Assembly: GCA_903882805.1 (NCBI GenBank)
Contig: CAIRYK010000087.1
Span: 62,001-126,000, forward strand
From: an uncultured Bacteroidota bacterium
GTDB taxonomy: Bacteria > Bacteroidota > Bacteroidia > Chitinophagales > Chitinophagaceae
DNA length: 64,000 bases
Direction of reading: 5' to 3'
How positions within the stretch are numbered: the stretch's first letter is position 1; the number at the start of each line of letters is the position of its first letter. Below the pieces are notes generated by a model. That model ran no database searches and had not been told where the DNA came from. It saw nothing but the letters and a program-made list of their open reading frames with translations. Shown here piece by piece: positions 26,076 through 35,193 of this stretch. The position numbers and the translations under genes were made by a program.

Positions 26076-26792
26076 TTAGTTATTTGGGGTAGCTGTTACA
26101 TAAGGAGCGGTAATAACACCGTTCACGAAATGCACACCTGCCAGCGACTCGATGGTGTTGATATCCACTTTGTGGTTAGCCAGATTGTCTTTAGGATTGA
26201 ATGGCTCTATGTTGTGAAACTGGTAGCACAGGTACTCGTCTGTGCTGGGTATGTATATTACCTTCCAGCACCACTCAGGCACTATCACGTTGTTGTCGCG
26301 GCCAATAACCCAGTTGCGACCCACTGTACCAGAGAAAGATTTAATTTTTTTGTACTTCTTAGCTTTCACTATTTCTTTCTGCTGCAACTTCATCCACAAA
26401 TCTTTGTACAGATTTTTTGGCATTGGCATTACGTTTGAGAAATAAAAGCTTTCAGTATAAGCGTCTTTATCGCAATAGTTCATTTCGGGCGCCATCATTT
26501 GCGCGTCGTCAAACTGTGAGTTGAGATAATCTTGTTTCAAAGAGGTAGCGTCGGGCAACTGAGGATCGGGCGCATAGGTAATGCCATGCTCGCCTTTCAA
26601 CTTGATGCAATTGAACATATCAGGTGTCAGGTTATAGACAACTAATACAGGAATATGCTGGGATTTAGAAAAATAAGACGTAAAATTCTGATTTCTTACT
26701 TTCACTATGTCTTGTCCATGTGCGTTGAAACCGAATACAATACAAAGCATTGCTATCAGTTTTGGGGTGTGTTTCAAAATTCCTTTTTGCAT
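26076..26792 (-). CDS. Secreted DNA/RNA non-specific endonuclease-like protein with degenerate active site
   Basis: 238 residues with a signal peptide (LIAMLCIVFGFNAHGQ). The pattern follows the NucA/Serratia-type endonuclease fold: HIPVLVVYNLTPDMF, then DYLNSQFDDAQMMAPEMNY, ESFYFSNVMPMPKNLYKDLW and KSFSGTVGRNWVIG. In active enzymes the third block contains DRGHLAP with the catalytic His. Here it reads DAQMMAP at 96-102, so both Arg and His are gone; the metal-binding Asn (SNVMP) is present. The protein is therefore probably not a nuclease, but may keep nucleic-acid or protein binding. The fold assignment is by motif only. Its own terminator follows. Confidence 0.6.
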   Translation of the reverse strand: MQKGILKHTPKLIAMLCIVFGFNAHGQDIVKVRNQNFTSYFSKSQHIPVLVVYNLTPDMFNCIKLKGEHGITYAPDPQLPDATSLKQDYLNSQFDDAQMMAPEMNYCDKDAYTESFYFSNVMPMPKNLYKDLWMKLQQKEIVKAKKYKKIKSFSGTVGRNWVIGRDNNVIVPEWCWKVIYIPSTDEYLCYQFHNIEPFNPKDNLANHKVDINTIESLAGVHFVNGVITAPYVTATPNN

Positions 26793-27332
26793 ATAAGCCT
26801 ATTGTTCTTGTTAACAATTTTAGAAAGTGGATTGTCGAGGGATAAAAATATGACTTTCACTGAATTTTTTATAATAAAATCCCATTTTTTGCAACATTAA
26901 TTAAATTTCGGGATTTTTCTACAGTTTTGTGCCTAAGTTTTGGCGCATTTTTTTGGTTTTGCCATAAAGATTGCAATTTGTTTTGTATATATTAACCGGC
27001 TTCTTAGTTTTTCAATTCACTTTGTTCTACATCTGCCAAACAAGCTTAAGATTATTGAAAAATAAAATCATTACTTTCCGGCTTACGGTCGGCGCAACTT
27101 GATGTTTATTTGTATCTGCCGCTATCTTATAATATCTAACCATTTACTTTTGGCAAGGTATGTGTTTTGTATATTCCTTGCCGTAGCATAGGGCTGTCAA
27201 TTATTTCGAGTTGCCGAACATGCAGAGATAAGTAACCACAATCAATACTGACGTGCATATAGCAAAAGGCACCTATATCCTACATCGTAAACCTGACTCG
27301 TAATAAAAATTTGCATTATTCTGTCTATCAGG
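26793..27332. other. Gene-free, AT-rich intergenic stretch
   Basis: 540 bp between two leftward genes, with strong T-richness in its first 250 bp. No reading frame, tRNA-like fold or strong hairpin was seen. A plus-strand TACTTTTG near 27148 matches the -7 pattern, but no gene follows it on that strand. Confidence 0.6.
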
Positions 27333-28664
27333 CTACCTGTCAAACTTCAGGCGCATGCCTCTTATATCATGGTTTATCTGTCCGTTTTGGTAGGCTATGG
27401 CGCCGTTTATAAACGTGGTTACAACAGTAGCCGGGAAACTATGCCCTTCGAAGGGCGACCAGCCGCATTTGTACAAAATGTTGTCTTTGGTTACTTTGTA
27501 GGGAGTGTTTGTGTTCACCAGTACCAGGTCGGCATAGTAGCCTTCTCTTATATATCCGCGCTTAGCTATCTGGAAACACTGTGCTGGTGCATGGCACATT
27601 TTCTCCACCACTTTTTCTATAGTTATGCGGCCTTGCTGCGCATACTGCAGCATTAGCTGCAGCGAGTGCTGCACCAGTGGCACTCCCGAGGGAGCCTGCT
27701 GGTAGGGCTGGCTCTTTTCTTCCCATGTGTGTGGGGCGTGGTCGGTGGCTATAATGTCCAGCCGGTCATCCAGCAGCGCCTTCCACAGGGCTTCCTTGTT
27801 CTCGGGCGCTTTTATGGCTGGGTTGCACTTTATAAGGTTGCCGTATTGTGCATAGTCGTTGGCGGTAAAGTGCAGGTGATGCACGCACACCTCAGAGGTG
27901 ATGCGCTTATCGGGTATGGGAAACATATTGGTAAACAGCCTCAGTTCGCGCTCGGTAGATATATGGAGTATGTGCAGGCGCGTATTATGTTTCATAGCCA
28001 GTTGCACCGCAGTAAACGAGCTTTCAAAACAGGCATCCACATCGCGTATCAGCGGATGGAACGAAGCATTGTCGGCATCCGGATATTTGGCTTTATTGGC
28101 TTTGATGATGTTTTCATCCTCGCAGTGGGTAGCTATCAGCAGTTCCGACTCAGAGAATATACGGGACAGCGTCAGGTAGTTGTCTACCAGCATATCGCCA
28201 GTGCTGGAACCCATAAATATCTTTACTCCGCACACATCTTTCTTTTTGTCGTTGGTGCGCAACACCTCGTCGGCATTGTTGTTGGCCACACCCATAAAAA
28301 ACGAATAGTTGGCTACCGATGTCGCTGCCGCTATATCGTATTTCTGCTCCAGTATTTCCTGAGTAAGGGCTGGTGGATTGGTGTTGGGCATTTCCATAAA
28401 CGAGGTAACGCCGCCGGCTACCGCCGCGCTGGCCTCGCTGCCTATGGTGGCTTTGTGGGTCAGTCCGGGCTCGCGAAAGTGTACTTGGTCGTCTATGACC
28501 CCGGGCAACAAGTGCAGCCCCTCGGCATTGATCTCTTGCCAGCCCGGCTGGGCTGTTATGCTGTCTTCTATGCGCTCTATCAGTCCGTTGCGGAGCAGCA
28601 CATCTTTTACCTTACTGCTGCCTTCGTTTACAACAGTAGCATTTTTTATAAGTATCGGGAACAT
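27333..28664 (-). CDS. pyrC: Dihydroorotase
   Basis: Dihydroorotase closes carbamoyl aspartate to dihydroorotate in pyrimidine synthesis. The 443-residue amidohydrolase has LLPGVIDDQVHFREPGLTHK near 53-72, GGVTSFMEMPNTNP, the catalytic Lys region GVKIFMGSSTG, ATHCEDE, LHILHIST and IIATDHAPHTWEEK. In the usual class I motif DxHxH the first His is replaced here (DDQVHFR), a form seen in Bacteroidota members of this family, so it is not by itself evidence of inactivity. Start ATG at 28664. A possible -7 element (TAGATTTG) lies at 28714-28721 on the minus strand. Confidence 0.93.
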   Translation of the reverse strand: MFPILIKNATVVNEGSSKVKDVLLRNGLIERIEDSITAQPGWQEINAEGLHLLPGVIDDQVHFREPGLTHKATIGSEASAAVAGGVTSFMEMPNTNPPALTQEILEQKYDIAAATSVANYSFFMGVANNNADEVLRTNDKKKDVCGVKIFMGSSTGDMLVDNYLTLSRIFSESELLIATHCEDENIIKANKAKYPDADNASFHPLIRDVDACFESSFTAVQLAMKHNTRLHILHISTERELRLFTNMFPIPDKRITSEVCVHHLHFTANDYAQYGNLIKCNPAIKAPENKEALWKALLDDRLDIIATDHAPHTWEEKSQPYQQAPSGVPLVQHSLQLMLQYAQQGRITIEKVVEKMCHAPAQCFQIAKRGYIREGYYADLVLVNTNTPYKVTKDNILYKCGWSPFEGHSFPATVVTTFINGAIAYQNGQINHDIRGMRLKFDR

Positions 28665-28705
28665 ATTGTTATTTTGAGCGCGGCTAAACGCTTGGGAAGT
28701 TTTGT

Positions 28706-28721
28706 TAGTTTTGCAAATCTA
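28706..28721. promoter_or_regulatory. Back-to-back divergent -7 elements between pyrC and the outer-membrane protein gene
   Basis: TAGTTTTG (plus, 28706-28713) abuts CAAATCTA (28714-28721), which is TAGATTTG on the minus strand. Each fits TAnnTTTG and lies 36-50 bp before a divergent start codon. No good -33 TTG is seen on either side, so this is tentative. Confidence 0.4.
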
Positions 28722-28749
28722 CCAAATACACATCTGCTAAACTTACTTT

Positions 28750-30552
28750 ATGCTTAAAAAAGCGCTTTCTTCCGCTGCCGTGATATTAAGTATTGCCAAC
28801 GCACACGCCCAAACTACATTTCTGCCATTGGGATCGGAGGACTACAGAGTACTCGACAGGCTGGAGACGCTGTCGGGCAGGCTGTGCGACAGTATAGTAA
28901 GCGGCGACAAACCAGAGTCGAGAAGGAACGCAGTGCATTTTCTGGAATACCTGAAAAATAAAAATACCTTCTGTACAGATCCATCGGTGGTGGTAACAAT
29001 AGATAGTTCGGCCCCACGGGCAGAGTATAGCAAAATAGACCGCTACAACCTGGACCAAATGATATCTGAAAGCGGAGAATGGACGCTAAAAGGCGATGGC
29101 GCTATAGATTCTAAGAAAGCCTGGTTCAAGCGGTTTTACCAAAAGCAGTACAACTTCTTTTATATAAAAACAGAAGACTTTGTGCTGGATAAAGACTTTT
29201 TTCTTGTAGTGAACCCCGTTACGAACAACATAGCGAGCATGCAGCAAAACAGTCCCAATCCGGCTGGGATAAATAAAACCACCTTTTTCAGCAGCAGGGG
29301 TGCAGAGGTGCGCCTGTGGATAAGCAAAAAAGTGGGCTTCTACTCGTGCTTTACCGACAACCAGGAGCAGTTTCCGTATTTTGTAAACAACTCGGTATCT
29401 AAAAAGCTGCAGGCTGTGCCCGGCGCCGACTATTTTAAGAACCCTACCAAGCCAACAGGCCAATATGACTATATGCAGGCCAGCGGCTATATGAACTTCG
29501 ATCTGGTAAAAGATCACCTGAATATCACCTTTGGATCGGGCAAGCATTTTATAGGCGATGGTTTTACCAGCCTGCTGCTCACCGACAATTCATCTAATAT
29601 GCCGTTTTTGCAAATGCAGATGCGTATATGGAAGCTGAACTACGAAGCCCTGACGCTGGAGCTGATGCCACAGTATACCAAAGACAAAGATCAGGTGCTG
29701 CCCAAGAAATACAGCTCTATACACTACCTGACCATAAACGCTACGCGCTGGCTGAACATTGGCTTGTTTGAAGCCGAGGTGTTCTCGCGCTCGAATCAGT
29801 TTGAGCTGTCTTACCTCAATCCGTTTATTGTTACTACTACCATAAACCGCTACAATGGCGCCGGCGACAAATCGCTGCTGGGCTTTAGCGGCAAGGCTAT
29901 AATACTGAAGCGGATGCAACTGTATGGTCAGTTTATACTCAACGAGTTCAGGATAGGCGAGCTAACGAGCAATAAGGGCTGGTATGGTAATAAATATGGC
30001 ATACAGGTGGGCGGAAAATACTTTGATGCGGCAGGAATAAGGAACCTGGATCTGCAGGCCGAGGTGAATGCAGTGCGCCCCTATACCTACAGCTCGCAAG
30101 ACACCTTTGCCAACTACACCAACTACAACCAACCAATGGCCGACCCGCTGGGCGCGGGCTTCATTAAAACCATTGGCGAGGTACGCTACCAGCCCATGAA
30201 AAACCTATACCTCACGCTGAGAGCCACCTACTACACGCAGGGCGCCGATACAGGCAATAGAAACTTTGGCAACAATGTGTTTAAAAACTATACAACTGCC
30301 GCAAGTACTTATGGCGTGAGCATGGTAAACGGACCGAAGAATACCTGCAAGATTGTGAACCTGAACGTATCGTATCAGGTGCGCCGCAATATATTCCTCG
30401 ATCTCGGCGGCACCTACCGCAACTACTCGAGCAATGCAGGCATATATCCCGAATACACCACCAATGGACCGGTAACCAGCGCGCTGACCACCACCTATTT
30501 CTACTTTGGACTAAGGGTAAACGCGGCGCGTAGAAATTACGATTTGTTTTAA
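28750..30552 (+). CDS. Outer-membrane beta-barrel protein, Wzi/RemB-like
   Basis: 600 residues with a signal peptide (MLKKALSSAAVILSIANAHAQ). After an alpha-helical N-terminal third comes a long series of amphipathic strands ending in an aromatic-rich C-terminus (TYFYFGLRVNAARRNYDLF), typical of a barrel. The motif FGSGKHFIGDGFTSLLLTD (about 258-276) and the repeated strand pattern are like the capsule-assembly protein Wzi and the gliding-motility protein RemB of Bacteroidota. Whether this organism glides or makes a capsule cannot be told here. A polytopic membrane-protein gene follows 34 bp downstream. Confidence 0.65.
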   Translation: MLKKALSSAAVILSIANAHAQTTFLPLGSEDYRVLDRLETLSGRLCDSIVSGDKPESRRNAVHFLEYLKNKNTFCTDPSVVVTIDSSAPRAEYSKIDRYNLDQMISESGEWTLKGDGAIDSKKAWFKRFYQKQYNFFYIKTEDFVLDKDFFLVVNPVTNNIASMQQNSPNPAGINKTTFFSSRGAEVRLWISKKVGFYSCFTDNQEQFPYFVNNSVSKKLQAVPGADYFKNPTKPTGQYDYMQASGYMNFDLVKDHLNITFGSGKHFIGDGFTSLLLTDNSSNMPFLQMQMRIWKLNYEALTLELMPQYTKDKDQVLPKKYSSIHYLTINATRWLNIGLFEAEVFSRSNQFELSYLNPFIVTTTINRYNGAGDKSLLGFSGKAIILKRMQLYGQFILNEFRIGELTSNKGWYGNKYGIQVGGKYFDAAGIRNLDLQAEVNAVRPYTYSSQDTFANYTNYNQPMADPLGAGFIKTIGEVRYQPMKNLYLTLRATYYTQGADTGNRNFGNNVFKNYTTAASTYGVSMVNGPKNTCKIVNLNVSYQVRRNIFLDLGGTYRNYSSNAGIYPEYTTNGPVTSALTTTYFYFGLRVNAARRNYDLF

Positions 30553-30586
30553 AGAATGCACCGGATAAAAGATAAAAGACAGGAAC

Positions 30587-32053
30587 ATGAATAGATTTAA
30601 GGCTATATTTTATATACTCAGCGCTATTACGTCTATTATTCTCGTTGTTTATGCCATAAACGTGTACCCCATTGCCGGCACCGACTCTATGGTGTTTATT
30701 CCGCCGGCGCTGCTATATGCAAAGGGGCAGGGCCTTGCCAACCCCCTCTACTACGTTACCCAGTTTACCGACCCTACCCACACCAACCGGTTTAACTATT
30801 ATGTGCCTTTCTACTCCTGGTTTTTGGGTATGCTCAGTAAGGTGAAGCCGTCTATACCCACGGTTTTTGCTTTTGCTTCGCTGTTCAGCATTACCAATAT
30901 ATTGCTCTATGCCAAAACGGTATCGTCGTTCATAGACCGGCCGCTGAGCGTGGGCCTTAAGGCGCTGGTGCTGTTGTCGGTTACTTATGTGGCCACCTAC
31001 TTGTTTCCTACAGTTGGGCGCCCCGAGGGTATTACTACTTTGCTGGTGTTTGGTATATACCTGCTCTACCGAAACAGGCAGGGCATAAACCCGGTTGTAT
31101 ACAATATTGCGGTGTGCGGCCTGTTTGGGCTTATGCTGCTGTCGCAGCTTATCTGTTTTTATTTCTGCTTTTTGTTTTTTGTTACCTACGAGCTGTTTTA
31201 TACCACCAACATTTTTAAGACCATATGGGTAAACACTTTGCGGTTTGCGGCCATACTGGGTTTGTTTTGTGCGCTGCTGGCCATATCGCCAAACGGACTG
31301 GCCAATACCATTACCGGCATAAAGCTGCATGTGTCGTTTGTGTTTGAGCGCAACTCGGGCGGGCTGCCGCTCTACCTGCTGTTTTGGGTGTGGGCGCCGC
31401 TCAACTTTGGATTTATACTGGTGTTTTTGCTGGCCGCCGCATTTTACATCCGCGATATTGCCGCCCGTTTCAGGCAGATACCTCCTGTGCAGGCGGTGTT
31501 GCTGGCAGGGGTGCAGTTGTTTATAATATATGGGTTTGCAAAGTTTATACTCTATGCCGCGCCTACCATATATAATGCCACCACTTTTATAATGCCGCTT
31601 ACCGCCTACCTTGTATACAATATTATACGCCTAAGCCCTGTGCGCGCCCGCAATGGCGCTACGGCTATGCTTATGGCCGCTTATGTGGGCGGCTCGCTCT
31701 TGTTTTTACGCAGCTTAGTATTGTTTATAGACTATAAGCAGGATGGGAAAGACTATGCCGCCGCCCGTGCTATAGCCAACAACATAGCCAACAACAACCA
31801 CAATGTGTACACCACGCTCAGCCTGTGGCCGCTGTTCGACAACCTCGACAGCGTGCATTTCTTTAACGAGAACATTATGCACAAAGACGATATAATAATT
31901 GTGCAGCAGGCCTACCATGCCATGCCCGAGGTGATGAAGGGCAAGTATACGGTGATGTATGATTTTACCACTGCCGAGAAAAGAAAGTTTTTGGGAATAA
32001 CGCTCACCAACCGCCCGCAGGGATACAGCTTTATGGTATGTAAAATAAAGTAG
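30587..32053 (+). CDS. Polytopic membrane protein, glycosyltransferase-39-like
   Basis: 488 residues with about 11 hydrophobic helices. The first loop (YPIAGTDSMVFIPPALLYAK) has an acidic residue right after helix 1, as in GT-C glycosyltransferases (PMT/ArnT type), and a larger soluble domain ends the protein (about 400-488: HNVYTTLSLWPLFDNLDSVH). GT-C enzymes transfer sugars from polyprenyl-phosphate donors at the membrane. The family call is from architecture and partial motif only. It follows the Wzi/RemB-like gene by 34 bp, which would fit a role in surface glycans. Confidence 0.6.
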   Translation: MNRFKAIFYILSAITSIILVVYAINVYPIAGTDSMVFIPPALLYAKGQGLANPLYYVTQFTDPTHTNRFNYYVPFYSWFLGMLSKVKPSIPTVFAFASLFSITNILLYAKTVSSFIDRPLSVGLKALVLLSVTYVATYLFPTVGRPEGITTLLVFGIYLLYRNRQGINPVVYNIAVCGLFGLMLLSQLICFYFCFLFFVTYELFYTTNIFKTIWVNTLRFAAILGLFCALLAISPNGLANTITGIKLHVSFVFERNSGGLPLYLLFWVWAPLNFGFILVFLLAAAFYIRDIAARFRQIPPVQAVLLAGVQLFIIYGFAKFILYAAPTIYNATTFIMPLTAYLVYNIIRLSPVRARNGATAMLMAAYVGGSLLFLRSLVLFIDYKQDGKDYAAARAIANNIANNNHNVYTTLSLWPLFDNLDSVHFFNENIMHKDDIIIVQQAYHAMPEVMKGKYTVMYDFTTAEKRKFLGITLTNRPQGYSFMVCKIK

Positions 32054-32146
32054 GCGACCAAATGGGTAGTGATGAGCACAGCAGTAAGGTCCGAAAAAAT
32101 AACTGCAGCTATATAAAACCAAAGTTTTTACTAATTTTAAGTCTTT

Positions 32147-32281
32147 ATGAAATACAGGATTATAAAAATAGCCGCCCTTCTGGCGCTGCTGCTGCACCTA
32201 AGCAGCTGTTTTACATCTGTAAAAACAGATCGTAAGATGCCAACGCACAATAAGTACCGCAAGGCCGGCCGCTACTGGTAA
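32147..32281 (+). CDS. Very small lipoprotein (44 residues)
   Basis: A short frame starting MKYRIIKIAALLALLLHLSS, with the lipidated cysteine at position 21 (lipobox LSSC), then a basic 23-residue tail ending GRYW. The classic lipoprotein signal peptide in a gap of the right size argues that it is real. Function unknown. It lies 93 bp after the GT-39-like gene and 105 bp before purH. Confidence 0.6.
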   Translation: MKYRIIKIAALLALLLHLSSCFTSVKTDRKMPTHNKYRKAGRYW

Positions 32282-32386
32282 GCCTGCGCGCTGCGCTGTA
32301 GTATATGTTTTAACTGCATCTTGTGTGCGGTTTTTTGAATATTGATTATACGAGCGGTATCTTCGCGCCTCAAGTCAATTTCGAAG

Positions 32387-33895
32387 ATGAAACGAACCAT
32401 AAAGTCTGCGCTCATATCCGTTTTTTACAAAGACGGGCTGGAGCCCATTGTCCGCCGTTTGCATAGCCTTGGCGTGGCTATTTATTCTACCGGCGGCACA
32501 CAATCTTTTATAGAGGGGCTTGGCATACCCTGCACGGCAGTAGAGAGCGTTACCGGATATCCGTCTATACTGGGCGGCAGGGTAAAAACGCTGCACCCCA
32601 AGGTTTTTGGCGGCATACTGGCCCGCCGCGATTTTGAAAACGACCAACAGCATATTGCCGAATACGAGATTCCGCTGCTCGACCTCGTGATTGTAGACCT
32701 CTACCCTTTTGAGGAAACCGTAAAGCAAACCACCGACGAGAAAACCATTATAGAGAAAATAGATATAGGCGGCGTATCGCTGATACGCGCAGCCGGTAAA
32801 AACTTTCAGGATGTGTGTATCGTAGCCTCGCGCAACCAATACCAGAGCCTGCTGCAACTGCTGAACGACCAAAACGGCGATACCGAACTGGCCGACCGCA
32901 AAAAATTGGCTGCCGCCGCTTTTGCAGAGTGCGCCCACTACGATGTAGCTATTGCAGAATACTTTAATAAAACCGAAGCTCCCTTCCAGCTATCGGTAGC
33001 TAATAGCCAACACCTGCGCTATGGCGAAAACCCACACCAGAAAGCCACTTACTATGGCGACCTGGATGCGCTGTTTGAAAAACTGAATGGTAAAGAACTG
33101 TCGTACAACAATCTGGTAGATGTAGACGCTGCCTGCGGCATCATAGCCGAATTTGCCGAGCCTGCATTTGCAGTGATAAAGCACACCAATGTATGCGGCA
33201 TTGCCGAACGACCCACTATTACCGAGGCGTGGCTGGCAGCCCTTGCCGGCGACCCCGAGAGCGCTTTTGGCGGCGTGCTCATAGCCAACCGCCCCATAAC
33301 CATGGAGGTAGCGCAAAAAATACACGAACTGTTTTTTGAAATACTGATAGCGCCATCGTTCGACGCCGATGCGCTTGAACTGCTGAAAACCAAGAAAAAC
33401 CGCAACCTGCTGCGCCAGAAAATAGCAGTAGCTCCGGTAAAAGAATATAAGCGCATACTAAATGGCGTGCTGGTGCAAGATGCCGACACCCAAAATTATG
33501 CCGACTGGAAAGAGGTGAGCAGCCGCACCACTACCGATGCCGAGAAGGCCGACCTGATGTTTGCCAACATTGTGTGCAAGCACCTGAAATCGAACGCGAT
33601 AGCGCTGGTAAAAGACAAACAACTGATAGGCAAGGGCTGCGGACAAACCAGCCGTATAGACGCCCTGCGCCAGAGTACCGACAAGGCGCGCCAGTTTGGC
33701 TTCAGCCTCGCAGGCGCTGTGCTGGCGTCCGATGCTTTTTTCCCGTTTGATGATTGCGTGCGTATGGCTCATGAAGCAGGCATTACCGCCGTTATCCATC
33801 CCGGCGGCTCTGTTCGCGATGCCGATAGCATCAATTTCTGTAAAGAAAACAATATGGCCATGGTCATCACCGGCCTCCGCCATTTTAAGCACTAA
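32387..33895 (+). CDS. purH: Bifunctional AICAR formyltransferase / IMP cyclohydrolase
   Basis: PurH catalyses the last two steps of IMP synthesis. The 502-residue product begins [20 protein letters not shown], the normal PurH N-terminus, so the ATG at 32387 is chosen over one 15 codons upstream. The IMP cyclohydrolase (MGS-like) domain has STGGTQSF and [16 protein letters not shown]. The transformylase domain has [22 protein letters not shown] (catalytic Lys-His), ESAFGG and [20 protein letters not shown] perfect 11-bp terminator follows. Confidence 0.97.
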   Translation: MKRTIKSALISVFYKDGLEPIVRRLHSLGVAIYSTGGTQSFIEGLGIPCTAVESVTGYPSILGGRVKTLHPKVFGGILARRDFENDQQHIAEYEIPLLDLVIVDLYPFEETVKQTTDEKTIIEKIDIGGVSLIRAAGKNFQDVCIVASRNQYQSLLQLLNDQNGDTELADRKKLAAAAFAECAHYDVAIAEYFNKTEAPFQLSVANSQHLRYGENPHQKATYYGDLDALFEKLNGKELSYNNLVDVDAACGIIAEFAEPAFAVIKHTNVCGIAERPTITEAWLAALAGDPESAFGGVLIANRPITMEVAQKIHELFFEILIAPSFDADALELLKTKKNRNLLRQKIAVAPVKEYKRILNGVLVQDADTQNYADWKEVSSRTTTDAEKADLMFANIVCKHLKSNAIALVKDKQLIGKGCGQTSRIDALRQSTDKARQFGFSLAGAVLASDAFFPFDDCVRMAHEAGITAVIHPGGSVRDADSINFCKENNMAMVITGLRHFKH

Positions 33896-33918
33896 TAGTT
33901 TTATTGCCCTCATTATTG

Positions 33919-33952
33919 ATAAGCCCTGCCGAGTTGCGCAGGGCTTATTTGT
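33919..33952 (+). terminator. Rho-independent terminator of purH
   Basis: Perfect stem ATAAGCCCTGC / GCAGGGCTTAT (33919-33929 with 33938-33948), 8-nt loop, then TTTG. It lies 24 bp after the purH stop codon. Confidence 0.88.
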
Positions 33953-34086
33953 GGGTATTCTTGATGTAATTACCGTACGGCAACACACTCACACACATAA
34001 AGGAAATTGAACTAATTTGCGGTAGTTTTTTTACCTTTCCATCTGCGTATGGCTCTGCGCTATTATCAATACCAAGTTCAATAACT

Positions 34087-35193
34087 ATGGGAATACACTC
34101 AATAAGAATACAGAATTTCAAATCTATAAAAGACTCCGAAGAGGTGCTTTTAAAGCAATTGAATGTACTTATTGGAGCAAATGGAGTGGGAAAGAGTAAT
34201 TTCATTAGTTTTTTTAAATTTCTGAACCGCTTATACGAACAGCAATTGCAACTGTACATTGCTCAAAACGGAATGGCAGATAATTTTCTGCATTTCGGAC
34301 GCAAGTATTCCGACTCGCTTACCGGAGAGATTATTTTCGATAGCAAATCTCGTGAGGGATATAAATTCAGTATGATTCCAGATCTTACCGGTAATCTCCT
34401 TTTTTCGGAAGAGTGGTATAATACTATCAATAATGCAGGTAAATATTTCTGTAGTTCGATAGGTAGTAGCGGGAGCGTGGAAAGCGTGCTGAAAACACGA
34501 TTGACTGCCACAAATAATAATTTACTACCTCAGTTTGCCGGACTAAAACTATTTCATTTTCACGATACCGGTTTCAATGCTAAGATGAAGCAACCCTGCA
34601 ACACGCACGATTATGCTTTTTTGCAGGAAGATGGTGGAAATATTGCCGCTTTTTTATACCGGCTGCAAGAGAGTAGCCTTGCCAATTTCAGAATGATAGA
34701 AAAAGTTGTTCAATCGATTGCACCGTTCTTTGGCGGGTTTTATTTGCAACCCGATGAGATTAATGGTCAGCAAATATTTCTGCGATGGAGAGAAAAGGGA
34801 TTCGATCAGTTATTTACGGCCCATAACTTATCTGATGGTACACTACGAATGATATGCCTTGCAACGTTGTTGTTGCAACCCAATCTGCCGGAGGTGATAA
34901 TAATAGACGAACCGGAATTGGGATTACATCCTTTTGCTATCAGCAAGCTTGCAAGTATGTTGCAAAGCGCAGCCGAGCATACGCAGATAATCATATCGAC
35001 GCAATCGGTAACATTAGTCAATCACTTTGAGGCAGATGATATAATAGTTGTAGACAGGGTCGATAACCACGAAACGTTGTTCCGTCGGCAATCTACGGAG
35101 GAGCTGAGCGTTTGGCTCAAAGATTATTCGCTGGGCGAATTGTGGGAGAAAAACGTATTGGGAGGCAGGCCGCGATTAGAGGAATTTACATAA
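34087..35193 (+). CDS. AAA/ABC-type ATPase (AAA_21, OLD/AbiL/AriA-like), first gene of a candidate defence pair
   Basis: 368 residues. The N-terminal half opens IHSIRIQNFKSIKDSEEVLL, followed by Walker A GANGVGKSN (30-38). The C-terminal half carries the signature-like LSDGTLRM (about 248-255), Walker B VIIIDEPELGLHP (about 271-283) and ISTQSVTLVNHFE. This split, SMC-like ATPase domain is that of AAA_21/OLD-type proteins such as AriA of PARIS, AbiLi and the Septu ATPase. The middle, about 60-230, is the variable sensing/dimer region. The next gene overlaps it and encodes a TOPRIM-like DUF4276 protein, the usual effector type in such pairs. The GC content is lower than in the neighbouring purH gene, which suggests acquisition. 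Confidence 0.88.
   Translation: MGIHSIRIQNFKSIKDSEEVLLKQLNVLIGANGVGKSNFISFFKFLNRLYEQQLQLYIAQNGMADNFLHFGRKYSDSLTGEIIFDSKSREGYKFSMIPDLTGNLLFSEEWYNTINNAGKYFCSSIGSSGSVESVLKTRLTATNNNLLPQFAGLKLFHFHDTGFNAKMKQPCNTHDYAFLQEDGGNIAAFLYRLQESSLANFRMIEKVVQSIAPFFGGFYLQPDEINGQQIFLRWREKGFDQLFTAHNLSDGTLRMICLATLLLQPNLPEVIIIDEPELGLHPFAISKLASMLQSAAEHTQIIISTQSVTLVNHFEADDIIVVDRVDNHETLFRRQSTEELSVWLKDYSLGELWEKNVLGGRPRLEEFT

Noticed and set aside
29315-29323. Exact DnaA box TGTGGATAA
   Set aside because: Isolated and inside the coding region of the Wzi/RemB-like gene; expected once by chance in a window of this size.
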